From Bog-756 sp963737625 (GTDB taxonomy: Bacteria > Actinomycetota > Acidimicrobiia > Acidimicrobiales > RAAP-2): a DNA stretch of 64,000 nt. How positions within the stretch are numbered: the first letter of the stretch is position 1; each line of letters opens with the position of its first letter. Shown here piece by piece: positions 43,137 to 52,034 of this stretch. Location: the NCBI GenBank assembly GCA_963737625.1, contig CAVTTK010000006.1, positions 124,001-188,000 on the forward strand. Reading direction: 5' to 3'. The position numbers and the translations under genes are program-made. The notes beneath the pieces were generated by a model. The model worked only from the letters and a program-made list of their open reading frames with translations, ran no database searches and had not been told where the DNA came from.

Positions 43137-44204
43137 ATGCGCGCTGCAGTGACCCGGGGTGGATCGTTGATCGTCGACTCGGTGGCCGACCCCTCCCCGG
43201 GGTCCGGCCATGTGGTGGTCCGCTCCCTGGCCGCCGGCATCTGCGGCTCCGATCTCCACGCATTAGCCGACTTCCCGCACTTCGCCGAGTTGATGGCGCG
43301 GGTCGGTGCCCCGTCACCGGACCCCGCCGGCGATACCGTGTTCGGGCACGAATTCTGCGCCGAGGTGGCCGAGTACGGGCCCGACACCACCCGCACCCTT
43401 CCCGTGGGCACGAGGGTCTGCTCGGTGCCGATCCTCTTCGGTCCCACCGGACCGGAACAGATCGGCTACTCCTCGGTCTATCCCGGCGCACTGGCCGAAC
43501 ACCTGGTGCTGCAGGAGATGCTCGTCCTTCCCGTGCCGGACTCGGTGTCCACCGACATGGCCGCCCTGACCGAGCCGCTGGCCGTGGGCGAGCACGCCGT
43601 GGGCCTGTCCCGACTGGAGCCGGGGCAGCCCTGCCTGGTGGTGGGGTGCGGTCCGGTGGGCCTGGCCGTCATCGCCGCCCTGAAGGCCCGGGGGCACGGG
43701 CCCGTGCTGGCCGCCGACTTCTCGGCCACCCGCCGCCTGCTGGCCGAGGCGTTCGGTGCCGACGAGGTCATCGACCCGGCGGACGGCTCACCCCACGACC
43801 GATGGGGTCCGCTCGGCGTTCCCACCACACTGCTGGAGCGGGCCGTCGCCTCCATGTCCGGGACCGAGCCACCCAGCCCGGTGATCTTCGAGGCGGTCGG
43901 GGTGCCCGGCCTGCTCCAGTCCCTCATCGACGAGGCCCCACCGAGGAGTCGGGTGGTGGTGGTCGGGGTGTGCATGCACTCCGACACCATCGAGCCCTTC
44001 GTGGCCGTGACCAAGGAGATGGAGCTGGTCTTCTCCTTCGGCTACACCCCCGACGAGTTCGCCGCCACGCTGGGCCGACTCGGAGCCGGCGTGGCCGGGG
44101 CCGACCGGCTGATCACCTCCTCGGTCGACCTGGCCGGCGCTCCCGGCGCCTTCGACCGCCTCCGCACCCCGGGTGAGCACGGCAAGATCGTGGTCCACCC
44201 GTGA
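43137..44204 (+). CDS. Zinc-type medium-chain dehydrogenase
   Basis: A 355-residue MDR protein. The catalytic zinc ligands are Cys36 in GICGSDLHAL, His71 and Glu72 in FGHEFCAEV. The structural four-cysteine lobe is absent, as in several bacterial members. CLVVGCGPVGLAVIAALKAR is the dinucleotide loop. The active-site region is otherwise intact. It lies upstream of an LLM monooxygenase on the same strand with a gap of 49 bp. Substrate unknown. Confidence 0.9.
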   Translation: MRAAVTRGGSLIVDSVADPSPGSGHVVVRSLAAGICGSDLHALADFPHFAELMARVGAPSPDPAGDTVFGHEFCAEVAEYGPDTTRTLPVGTRVCSVPILFGPTGPEQIGYSSVYPGALAEHLVLQEMLVLPVPDSVSTDMAALTEPLAVGEHAVGLSRLEPGQPCLVVGCGPVGLAVIAALKARGHGPVLAADFSATRRLLAEAFGADEVIDPADGSPHDRWGPLGVPTTLLERAVASMSGTEPPSPVIFEAVGVPGLLQSLIDEAPPRSRVVVVGVCMHSDTIEPFVAVTKEMELVFSFGYTPDEFAATLGRLGAGVAGADRLITSSVDLAGAPGAFDRLRTPGEHGKIVVHP

Positions 44205-44253
44205 CACCCACCAGACGATCCATCCCGACCACGACCGGAGGCGAGACACCTTC

Positions 44254-45444
44254 ATGACCACCCTGGACGCCGCGGACCATCTGAAGTTCGGGATCTTCCT
44301 GGCCCCGTTCCACCCGGTGGGCCAGAACCCCACACTGGCCCTCGAGCGCGACCTCCAGCTCATCGAGCACCTCGACGCGCTGGGATTCGACGAGGCGTGG
44401 ATCGGTGAGCACCACTCGGCCGGATTCGAGATCATCGCCTCCCCCGAGGTATTCATCGCCGCCGCCGCCGCCCGGACCCGGCAGATCCGGCTGGGCACCG
44501 GGGTGTCGTCCCTCCCCTACCACCACCCGTTCATGCTGGCCGACCGCCTCGTCCTGCTCGACCACCTGACCCGGGGCCGGCTGATGATCGGGGTGGGCCC
44601 CGGCGCCCTCCCCTCCGACGCCTTCATGATGGGGATCGACCCGGTCAGACAGCGGGACATGATGGAGGAGTCGCTCGAGGCCATCCTGGCGCTGCTGGCC
44701 GGTGGGGAGCCGGTGAGCATGGAGACGGACTGGTTCCGCCTGGTCAAGGCCCGGCTGCAGCTGCGGCCCTTCCAGCGCCCCTATCCCGAGGTGGCGGTGG
44801 CCGCCCAGGTGTCACCGGCCGGCCCCCGGGCCGCCGGACGGTTCGGGTGCAGCCTCCTGTCCATCGGGGCCACGTCGGCGGGCGGGTTCGACGTGCTGGG
44901 CCTGCACTGGGACGTGATGGAGGAGCGGGCGGCCGAGTTCGGCACCACCATCGACCGAAGCAAGTGGCGGCTGGTCGGGCCCATGCACATCGCCGACACC
45001 AAGGAGCAGGCCATCGCCGACGTGGAGTTCGGCCTCGACCAGTGGGTCGACTACTTCCAGCGGGTGGCCGCCCTCCCCCTGGCCCCCGACACCGCCAACC
45101 ACGAGACTCTGGTCGACGCCCTGAACGCCTCGGGCTTCGCCGTGATCGGGACGGTGGAGGATGCGATCAACCAGGTGGAGCGGCTGCGCCAGCAGTCCAA
45201 AGGGTTCGGCACGTTCCTGCTGATGGGACACGAGTGGGCCGACACCGCGGCCACCCGCCACTCCTATGAGCTCATCGCCCGCTACGTGGCGCCGGAGTTC
45301 CAGGGGTCCTCGGCCACACTCACGGCCAGCCGCGACTGGGCGGCGGAGAATCGACCGGAGTTCATCGGGGCGGCCACCACCGCCGTGACCACGGCCTTCG
45401 AGAAGCACAACGAGGAGAAGCAGGCCAAGGAGCCCAGCGCCTGA
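44254..45444 (+). CDS. LLM class flavin-dependent oxidoreductase (luciferase-like)
   Basis: A 396-residue luciferase-fold monooxygenase. FGIFLAPFHPVGQNPTLALE, FDEAWIGEHHSAGFEIIASP and GTGVSSLPYHHPFMLADRLV follow the pattern of two-component FMNH2-dependent enzymes such as limonene 1,2-monooxygenase. The FMN phosphate site GRLMIGVGPGALPSDAFMMG is present. The C-terminus is a Lys/Glu-rich helix. The ATG at 44254 sits 13 bases after a GGAGG; it is the natural N-terminus. Co-oriented with the dehydrogenase upstream. Confidence 0.9.
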   Translation: MTTLDAADHLKFGIFLAPFHPVGQNPTLALERDLQLIEHLDALGFDEAWIGEHHSAGFEIIASPEVFIAAAAARTRQIRLGTGVSSLPYHHPFMLADRLVLLDHLTRGRLMIGVGPGALPSDAFMMGIDPVRQRDMMEESLEAILALLAGGEPVSMETDWFRLVKARLQLRPFQRPYPEVAVAAQVSPAGPRAAGRFGCSLLSIGATSAGGFDVLGLHWDVMEERAAEFGTTIDRSKWRLVGPMHIADTKEQAIADVEFGLDQWVDYFQRVAALPLAPDTANHETLVDALNASGFAVIGTVEDAINQVERLRQQSKGFGTFLLMGHEWADTAATRHSYELIARYVAPEFQGSSATLTASRDWAAENRPEFIGAATTAVTTAFEKHNEEKQAKEPSA

Positions 45445-45445
45445 C

Positions 45446-45473
45446 GCGTTCCGAGCCGACCGGCCCGGAACGC
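45446..45473. terminator. Strong bidirectional terminator hairpin
   Basis: GCGTTCCG and CGGAACGC make a perfect 8-bp stem, extended inside by GCCG/CGGC around one mismatch. It sits exactly between the converging LLM gene (ends 45444) and GH4 gene (ends 45481). A short TTCGGG tail follows on the plus strand. Confidence 0.75.
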
Positions 45474-45480
45474 TTCGGGC

Positions 45481-46836
45481 TCAGAACGGAAGCGCCTCGG
45501 CCTGGACCGACATCAGCTCGTCGAAGATCTTGCGGCACGACCCCTCGTCGGACGGCGACAGGGGATCCCGCCGGAGGGCCTCGAAGGCGGGCTCGGGATC
45601 ACCGGTGACGGCCGCTTCCACCACCAGCTGCTGCAGTTCGATCTGCGTCCGCATGAATCCGGCCAACGGCTCGAGGATGGGGGGCATGGCCGTGGGGGCG
45701 ACGCCCTTGCCGTCCACGGTGGCGGGAACCTCGACGATGGCGCCGTCCGGCAGATTGGGTACATAGCCGCGGTTGGGGACGTTGACCGCGTTGAGCTGGC
45801 GATGGTGGTCGGTCCACATGGCCCCGATGATGGGAAAGACCTCCTCGGCCGATCGGCCGGCCCGGTGCATGGGCACGCGCGAGTCCCCGTTGCCGTACCG
45901 GGTGATGAGCCGCTCCATCTGATGGCCGACCCCCTGATGGAAGTAGACCGGCACGGGGTGCCACCCGGCCACCTCTTCGGCGAAGGGCACGTACTCCCCG
46001 ATGTGGCTGTCCACCGAGCACGGCAGCAGGCCGTACTCCCGGAACATGTGGGACACCAGGGGTGCGTACAGCTGCTCCACCGCCACCTTGACCAGGGGCA
46101 CCTTGGACAGCTGGCGGGCGGTGGCGGTGACCGAGGCCGGGTAGTCGAAGTAGCGGCGGCGCCACAGTCGCCGGAGTCGGGGGTAGAGGTCCTCACCGGT
46201 GTCGGTCCGCCGGATCTCGGTGAAGAAGGTGAAGTGGTTGATCCCCGACGCCTTGGCCTCGATCTTGGACCGGGGGACCCGCAGCAGTCCGGCGATGCGG
46301 GCCAGACCACCGGCGAACTCGTGGCACATGCTCACGTTCCTCACCGATGTGGCCGTGTTGATGGCCAGGGCCACGCGGCTCAGGGGGTTGGTCAGGTTGA
46401 TGAGGAAGGTGTCCGGACAGTGACGCTCGATGTCGGCGCAGATGCCCAGCATGGTCCGGATGGACCGGAGCGAGTGGAACACCCCTCCGGGACCCCCGTT
46501 CTCACCGGTGATCTGCGTGGCCCCGTACTGCCGGGGGATCTCGTAGTCCTCGACCCAGTGGGGCCACCGCCCCACTTCGGCGCTGGTCAGGCAGAAGTCC
46601 GCCCCCACCATGGCCTCGGCGGGGTCGGTGGACGCCTCGATGGTGATGGGGCCGCCCCGCCGCTCGTTGATCCGGTTGGCGAAGCGGACCGCCACCTCCA
46701 GGCGCTCGGCACTGACGTCGTGCAGCACCATGGTGGCCCCCCGTGTCCGACGGGTGTTGACCGCGTCGAGCACCATCACCGGCCCGAACGACATCCCGCC
46801 CGCTCCGATCAGGCAGATCCGTGGTCCCTGTCCCAT
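45481..46836 (-). CDS. GH4 family NAD-dependent glycosidase
   Basis: A 451-residue NAD+ and Mn2+ dependent glycosidase. ICLIGAGGMSFGPVMVLDAV is the N-terminal NAD loop. TNPLSRVALAINTATSVRN leads to MCHEF with the metal cysteine, and GINHFTFF carries the Asn-His metal/substrate motif. GENGGPGGVFHSLRSI is typical of the alpha-glucosidase/alpha-galactosidase side of the family. Substrate unknown; it need not be phosphorylated. The ATG overlaps the cutA stop by one base, an unusual pairing for a sugar enzyme. Confidence 0.92.
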   Translation of the reverse strand: MGQGPRICLIGAGGMSFGPVMVLDAVNTRRTRGATMVLHDVSAERLEVAVRFANRINERRGGPITIEASTDPAEAMVGADFCLTSAEVGRWPHWVEDYEIPRQYGATQITGENGGPGGVFHSLRSIRTMLGICADIERHCPDTFLINLTNPLSRVALAINTATSVRNVSMCHEFAGGLARIAGLLRVPRSKIEAKASGINHFTFFTEIRRTDTGEDLYPRLRRLWRRRYFDYPASVTATARQLSKVPLVKVAVEQLYAPLVSHMFREYGLLPCSVDSHIGEYVPFAEEVAGWHPVPVYFHQGVGHQMERLITRYGNGDSRVPMHRAGRSAEEVFPIIGAMWTDHHRQLNAVNVPNRGYVPNLPDGAIVEVPATVDGKGVAPTAMPPILEPLAGFMRTQIELQQLVVEAAVTGDPEPAFEALRRDPLSPSDEGSCRKIFDELMSVQAEALPF

Positions 46837-47189
46837 CACTCCTCCGTCTCCTCGGCCTGACCGATGGTACCGGCCGTGCCGGTGACGCTGTCGATCCACG
46901 ACAGGTAGTCCGGGCTCCCGGCGGCCACGGTGAGCACCACGATCTCCGGCGTGTCGTAAGGATGGGCGGTCACGACGGTGTCCATCACCACGGAAGCCAG
47001 GTCACCCCTCGTCTTCACCAGCACCAGCCATTCCTCGGTCCGCTCCAGGGCGCCCGCCCACCAGTAGCGGCTGACCACCGGCCCCATGCGCTGACCGCAG
47101 GCCACAAGCCGACGCGTCAGCAGTTGCTCGATGATCCCGTCCGCCTGTGCCGGATCATCGATGGTGAACTGGATCTGTACGTGGGACAT
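46836..47189 (-). CDS. cutA: CutA1 family protein
   Basis: A 117-residue protein with the ferredoxin-like trimeric CutA fold. QIQFTIDDPAQADGIIEQLL, RLVACGQRMGPVVSRYWWAG and VVTAHPYDTPEIVVLTVAAG match CutA1 strands, including the HPYxxPE signature. The divalent-cation tolerance role from E. coli is not generally proven. The ATG at 47189 is used because the longer upstream frame lacks conservation. It precedes a GH4 glycosidase gene by one-base overlap. Confidence 0.9.
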   Translation of the reverse strand: MSHVQIQFTIDDPAQADGIIEQLLTRRLVACGQRMGPVVSRYWWAGALERTEEWLVLVKTRGDLASVVMDTVVTAHPYDTPEIVVLTVAAGSPDYLSWIDSVTGTAGTIGQAEETEE

Positions 47190-47266
47190 GGCTTCACCTT
47201 CCGACTCGGTGCACGGGGTCGTAAGACGCCACGGTAGGTCCGGCGCCACCGGGTGCCGGGTCTAAC

Positions 47267-48781
47267 GTGCCCTACGTGCCCTTCTCCGCCGGTTCCTTCG
47301 ACACCAGCGCGCTCGCTACCGCTCGCGACGCCGCCCTGTCCCGGGCCCGGGAGCTCGGGTGCTCGGATGCCGAGCTCCGGGTGGAGCACCTGCGGTCCCA
47401 GCGGGTCCGGCTGCGGGACGCCCGTCTCGAGGGGGCGGCCGACGACATCGAGCTGGGGATGGGCGTGCGGGTGGTGATCGACGGGGCTCTGGGCTTCGCG
47501 GCAACGGTGGCCACCGGAGCCGGCCAGGCCGCGGCACTGGTGGACGAGGCCGCCGAGGTGGCCCGCACCATCGCCGGGGCGGGCGGGGAGCCGGTGGAGC
47601 TGGCCGGAGAGCCGGGCCACGGTGTGGTGAGGTGGGAGTCGCTCTACGCCACCGATCCCGTCGACGTCCCTCTGGCCGACAAAGTCGGCCTGTTGTCCGA
47701 ATGGAGCGACCGGTTGCTGACGTCCGGTTCGGTCGACCACGTCACGGCCGATGTGCTGGCCGTCACCGAGGACAAGTTCTACGCCGACCTGCGGGGCACC
47801 GAGGCCACCCAGCGCAGGGTGCGGGTCCACCCCACCGTCGAAGCGTTCGCCATCGAACCCGACGGTGGATTCGAGACCATGCGCACGGTGGCCCCCCCGG
47901 TCGGTCGGGGCTGGGAGTACCTGCACGGCGACGGCTGGGACTGGGACGCCGAGCTGGCCTCGATCCCCGAGCTGCTGGCCGAGAAGCTCCGGGCCCCGTC
48001 GATCGTGGCCGGTTCCTACGATCTGGTCGTCGATCCCACCAATCTGTGGCTGACCATCCACGAATCGATCGGCCACGCCACCGAGCTGGACCGGGCCATG
48101 GGGTACGAGGCGGCTTACGCCGGGACGTCGTTCGCCACCTTCGACCAGCTCGGATCGTTGCGCTACGGGTCCGACGTCATGAACGTCACCGGGGACCGCA
48201 CCACCCCGCACGGGCTGGCCACGGTGGCCATCGACGACGAGGGGGTCCCCGGTCAGTCGTTCGACCTCGTCCGGAAGGGGATCCTGGCCGGCTACCAGCT
48301 GGACCGGTCCATCGCCGCCCGCAGCGGCCTCGGGGCGTCCAACGGGTGCGCCTTCGCCGACTCCCCGCTCCACGTGCCCATCCAGCGGATGGCCAACGTC
48401 TCCCTGCAGCCGGCCGAGGGGGAGGGACCGACCACCGAGGAGCTGATCGGCGGGGTCGACCGTGGTCTGTACATCGTGGGCGACAAGAGCTGGTCCATCG
48501 ACATGCAGCGGTACAACTTCCAGTTCACCGGTCAGCGCTTCTTCCGTATCGAGGGCGGCCGCCTGGTGGGCCAGGTCCGGGACGTCGCCTACCAGGCCAC
48601 CACCACGGAGTTCTGGGGGTCGATGGAGGCGGTCGGGGGACGATCGACCTACCTGCTGGGGGGAGCGTTCAACTGCGGGAAAGGACAGCCCGGACAGGTG
48701 GCACCGGTCTCCCACGGGTGCCCTTCGGTACTGGTCCGGGGTGTCCGGGTGCTGAACGCCCGGGAGGAGTCGGGTCGGTGA
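47267..48781 (+). CDS. tldD: TldD-type zinc metallopeptidase subunit
   Basis: A 504-residue member of the TldD/PmbA family. HESIGHATELD gives the HExxxH zinc motif at residues 265-270, and the active form is a heterodimer with TldE. Further landmarks are GVPGQSFDLVRKGILAGYQL and VAPVSHGCPSVLVRGVRVLN. In E. coli the complex processes microcin precursors, CcdA and unfolded peptides. GTG at 47267; another GTG three codons on is possible. Its stop overlaps the tldE start (GTGA). Confidence 0.93.
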   Translation: MPYVPFSAGSFDTSALATARDAALSRARELGCSDAELRVEHLRSQRVRLRDARLEGAADDIELGMGVRVVIDGALGFAATVATGAGQAAALVDEAAEVARTIAGAGGEPVELAGEPGHGVVRWESLYATDPVDVPLADKVGLLSEWSDRLLTSGSVDHVTADVLAVTEDKFYADLRGTEATQRRVRVHPTVEAFAIEPDGGFETMRTVAPPVGRGWEYLHGDGWDWDAELASIPELLAEKLRAPSIVAGSYDLVVDPTNLWLTIHESIGHATELDRAMGYEAAYAGTSFATFDQLGSLRYGSDVMNVTGDRTTPHGLATVAIDDEGVPGQSFDLVRKGILAGYQLDRSIAARSGLGASNGCAFADSPLHVPIQRMANVSLQPAEGEGPTTEELIGGVDRGLYIVGDKSWSIDMQRYNFQFTGQRFFRIEGGRLVGQVRDVAYQATTTEFWGSMEAVGGRSTYLLGGAFNCGKGQPGQVAPVSHGCPSVLVRGVRVLNAREESGR

Positions 48782-50226
48782 GCGTCATCCCGGTGACCGG
48801 TGGACCGTCGGACGGGAACGGGCTCCCGCCACCCCAGGACGTCGTGGAGCGGGCCCTGGCCGCGGCCGGACCCGGCAGCGACCACTGCGTGGTGATCGTG
48901 GAGGAGACCAGCGAGGTCGAGGTCCGCTACGCCAACAACACCACTACGACCAACGGCAGCCGACGGGACCGTCGGGTGACGGTGATCAGCCTGCGGCAGG
49001 TCGAGGGCGGCATGGCGGCCGGCGTGGCCCGGCGGGGCGGGGACGTGGACGTGGCCGAGCTGGTGGGCGCGGCCGAGCAGGATGCAGCGGGGTCTCCTCC
49101 GGCCGATGACGCCTTCCCGCTGCTGGCCCCCGGGGATGCCGACGGGTCAGCGGGATCCGGGCACCGGTTCGACGCGCCACCGGAGCGGACCGAGCTGGCG
49201 GTGCTGTCCGGCGTGCTCACCGGGCTGTCACGATCATTCGGGCGGGCCGGGCGGGCCGGCCACGTCCTGGCCGGTTTCGCCGAGCACCGCCAGACCACCG
49301 AGTACCTGGGGACCTCGACGGGGATCCGGTTGGCCCACGCCCAGCCGCAGGGTGCCCTGCACCTCGTGGCCCGGAGTGCCGACGGCACCGACTCCACCTG
49401 GGCCGGTGCGGGCACGGCGGATTTCTCCGACGTCTCGGTCGAGGAGTTGCACACCGGGCTCGAGCAACGACTGGCCTGGGCCGGTCGGCGGCTGGAGCGG
49501 CCGGCCGGGCGCTACGAAGTGATCCTGCCTCCGGCCGCGGTCAGTGACCTCATGGTGTCCGTGGCCTACGAGCTCAGCGGGCGGAACGCCGAGGACGGCC
49601 GGACCGTCTTCTCCCTTCCGGGGGGCGGAACCCGGGTGGGCCAGCAGCTCTCGACCCTCCCCTTCGACCTCCGCAGCGATCCCGCTGAGCCCGGCCTGCC
49701 CTGTGCTCCGTTCCTCACCACCACATCGTCCACCGCCGACACCTCGGTGTTCGACAACGGGCTCCGACTCGACCGCACGCAGTGGATCGACGGCGGGAAC
49801 CTCGACCGCCTCCGCTACCACCGGGCCGGGGCTGCGCGCTCGGGGACGGCGCCGGCGGGTTTCATCGGCAACCTGACCCTGGAGGTCGACGGGGCCGCCG
49901 GTTCGGTCGAGGAGTTGGTGTCCCGGACCGAGCGCGGCCTGCTGCTCACCTGCCTCTGGTACATCCGGGAGGTCGACCCGGCCACCCAGCTCCTCACCGG
50001 TCTCACCCGTGACGGGGTCTACGTGGTGGAGGACGGGAAGGTGGTCGGGACGACCAACAACTTCCGCTTCAACGAGAGCCCGGTCGACCTCCTGGCCCGG
50101 GTCACCGAGGTGGGCGCCAGCCAACGGACCCTCGGTCGGGAGTTCGGTGAGTACTTCAATCGCACCCGCATGCCCGCTGTGCGGGTGCCGGATTTCAACA
50201 TGAGCTCGGTGAGCCAGGCCAGCTGA
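48778..50226 (+). CDS. tldE: TldE/PmbA-type partner of TldD
   Basis: A 482-residue member of the same fold without the HExxxH motif, as expected for the non-catalytic subunit. YEVILPPAAVSDLMVSVAYE, RTQWIDGGNLDRLRYHRAG and VDPATQLLTGLTRDGVYVVE are family landmarks. The start GTG overlaps the tldD stop by 4 nt, giving equal translation of the pair. No peptide-precursor gene, ABC exporter or toxin-antitoxin pair was found next to it. Confidence 0.9.
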   Translation: MSVIPVTGGPSDGNGLPPPQDVVERALAAAGPGSDHCVVIVEETSEVEVRYANNTTTTNGSRRDRRVTVISLRQVEGGMAAGVARRGGDVDVAELVGAAEQDAAGSPPADDAFPLLAPGDADGSAGSGHRFDAPPERTELAVLSGVLTGLSRSFGRAGRAGHVLAGFAEHRQTTEYLGTSTGIRLAHAQPQGALHLVARSADGTDSTWAGAGTADFSDVSVEELHTGLEQRLAWAGRRLERPAGRYEVILPPAAVSDLMVSVAYELSGRNAEDGRTVFSLPGGGTRVGQQLSTLPFDLRSDPAEPGLPCAPFLTTTSSTADTSVFDNGLRLDRTQWIDGGNLDRLRYHRAGAARSGTAPAGFIGNLTLEVDGAAGSVEELVSRTERGLLLTCLWYIREVDPATQLLTGLTRDGVYVVEDGKVVGTTNNFRFNESPVDLLARVTEVGASQRTLGREFGEYFNRTRMPAVRVPDFNMSSVSQAS

Positions 50227-50733
50227 TCGGGGTCGATCGGGCTCCGTCGGACCCTTCCGGTGGCCCCAATCACCACTCTCCGTGGTGTCTTCCCCGCCGG
50301 AACGAGGCGGCCTGATTGGTCGACATGCCAGTTCAGAGCCCATTACCGGGGCTCCCGGGCGGATTCTGCGACATCCTGGGACGAGGGGGGCGATTACCGA
50401 TCCGCCCGGCCGGCCGGTACATTGCCGTCGTCAGATCGCGGGCGCCACGAGCCGCCCCCCCTCCCACTCGGGCAGTGGGAAGCCCCTTCTTCGCATGGCA
50501 CCCCTGTGCCGCTTGGCGAACCAACCACCAGGAGATCACGAAACACGACACTGACAACTCGGACACGAACAACCCGCGAGCACACCCGGCTCTTATAGCC
50601 AGGCCGTACCACCCTTCCCGGTGCCCGGCTGGGGCGTTGAATGCACAGACGTGGGGTCCACCCAACCAAAAGAGAGCCAGAACAACGTCCTTCGTCGACG
50701 TCGTTCTGACCGACCGAGGAAAGGTCACCCGTT
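50227..50733 (+). other. Long leader upstream of the Rpf-like gene
   Basis: A 507-bp stretch without a convincing gene. The first 60 bp hold the tldE terminator hairpin. The remainder lies before the Rpf-like start. Leaders of rpf genes in actinobacteria often contain c-di-AMP riboswitches; I searched by eye for their conserved core and did not find it. The segment 50580-50720 has a GAATGCAC and GGGTCCACCC dyad but no family I recognise. Confidence 0.45.
50271..50287 (+). terminator. Hairpin downstream of tldE
   Basis: CACCAC-TCTCC-GTGGTG is a perfect 6-bp stem and 5-base loop, followed by TCTTCC. It lies 45 bp after the tldE stop. Confidence 0.5.
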
Positions 50734-51993
50734 ATGCATTCCCCCACCTTCTTTCGAAGTACCCGTTCCCAGGAACCCGCAGCTCCCGCCATCACCCCTT
50801 CGCCCGCCACCCCGCCGACGTCCCGGATCCGGCGCCGACGAGCCAGCACCATCGTCGGGGTCATCCTGGCCACGTTGGCCCTGACCGGGGCCGCCTTCTC
50901 CGTGGCCGGAGGTGCCGGGGCCGGTCTACCCACCGGGTCCGGCATGCAGCTCAACGCCCCCATCGTGGGCGCGGCGGCCGCTCCCGACGGATCCGGATAC
51001 TGGCTGGTGGCCGCCGATGGCGGCGTGTTCTCCTTCGGACGGGCCGGCTTCTACGGCTCCACCGGCTCGGCCCATCTCAACGCCCCCATCGTGGGCATCG
51101 CCGCCACCCCGGACGGTGGTGGGTACTGGGAGGTGGCCTCCGATGGAGGGGTCTTCGCATTCGGTGACGCCAAGTTCTTCGGCTCAACCGGAGGCACCCC
51201 TCTGAACCGGCCCATCGTGGCCATCACCTCCACGCCGGACGGGAGGGGCTACTGGCTGGTGGGCGCCGACGGCGGGGTGTTCGGGTTCGGCGACGCCTCG
51301 TTCTACGGATCGGCCGTCAACCTCACGCCCTCCAGCGCCATCGTCGGCATCAGCTCCAGCCCCGACGGCAGGGGGTACTGGGAGGCCTCGGCCAACGGTG
51401 CCGTCTTCGCCTTCGGTGACGCCCCGTACGAGGGTGGTGCATCATCGGCCCAGCCCATCGTGGGGATCAGCGCCCTCGGTACCGGCTACCGGATGGTGGC
51501 CAGCGACGGCGGGATCTTCGACGTCGGTGGGGCGCCCTTTCTCGGCTCGACCGGGGGACAGCACCTCAACAAGCCGATGATCGGGATCTCGTCCTCCGAT
51601 GGGGGCTACATCACCGTGGCCTCCGATGGCGGCGTGTTCGCCTACGGCAACTCGGGCTTCTACGGCTCGCTGGCCGGTAGCAGCGTGTACAGCCAGCCTT
51701 CGCTGGCCCTCGACGTGGGGGCCGACGGCGTCACCGATTTCCAACGCCAGGCCTGGTTCCGGGTCAACATGTGCGAAGAGGGCGGCCTGTGGAATATCGA
51801 CGGTCCGATCTACAGCGGCGGACTGGGCTTCAGCCGCGCCAACTGGAACACCTTCAACACCTTCGGCTACCCGGCCGATGCCGCCAAGGCGTCGGCGGAG
51901 CAGCAGATTCGAGTGGCGGTGGCCTTCGCCGTCCGGTATTGGGGGAATCCCAACGCCGCACCGGATCAGCACGGCTGCAGCGGGGGGTACTGA
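50734..51993 (+). CDS. Secreted Rpf-like protein with glycine/aspartate-rich repeats
   Basis: A 419-residue exported protein. An Arg-rich stretch and hydrophobic helix (residues 35-58) act as signal. Residues 71-325 hold six repeats of about 40-42 residues, PIVG(I/A)xxxPDGxGYWxVxxDGGVF(x)FG as their core; such repeats occur in many Acidimicrobiia. Residues 335-419 resemble the resuscitation-promoting-factor muralytic domain: WFRVNMCEEGG (Cys347, catalytic Glu348) and a C-terminal Cys415, with GGLGFSRANWNTF between. It probably cleaves peptidoglycan while the repeats position it. A GAGGAAAGG site precedes the ATG. Confidence 0.87.
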   Translation: MHSPTFFRSTRSQEPAAPAITPSPATPPTSRIRRRRASTIVGVILATLALTGAAFSVAGGAGAGLPTGSGMQLNAPIVGAAAAPDGSGYWLVAADGGVFSFGRAGFYGSTGSAHLNAPIVGIAATPDGGGYWEVASDGGVFAFGDAKFFGSTGGTPLNRPIVAITSTPDGRGYWLVGADGGVFGFGDASFYGSAVNLTPSSAIVGISSSPDGRGYWEASANGAVFAFGDAPYEGGASSAQPIVGISALGTGYRMVASDGGIFDVGGAPFLGSTGGQHLNKPMIGISSSDGGYITVASDGGVFAYGNSGFYGSLAGSSVYSQPSLALDVGADGVTDFQRQAWFRVNMCEEGGLWNIDGPIYSGGLGFSRANWNTFNTFGYPADAAKASAEQQIRVAVAFAVRYWGNPNAAPDQHGCSGGY

Positions 51994-52034
51994 CGTCCCG
52001 CCGGGCCGTCCGGCCCGCTGCGCCAAGGACGGGG

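Noticed and set aside
47359..50226. A 955-codon frame in the tldD region
   Set aside because: Only the part from 48778 is real (tldE). The first 470 codons are an Arg/Gly-rich shadow of tldD.
50288..50733. c-di-AMP (ydaO-type) riboswitch before the Rpf-like gene
   Set aside because: The conserved core strings of that RNA class are not visible in the stretch.
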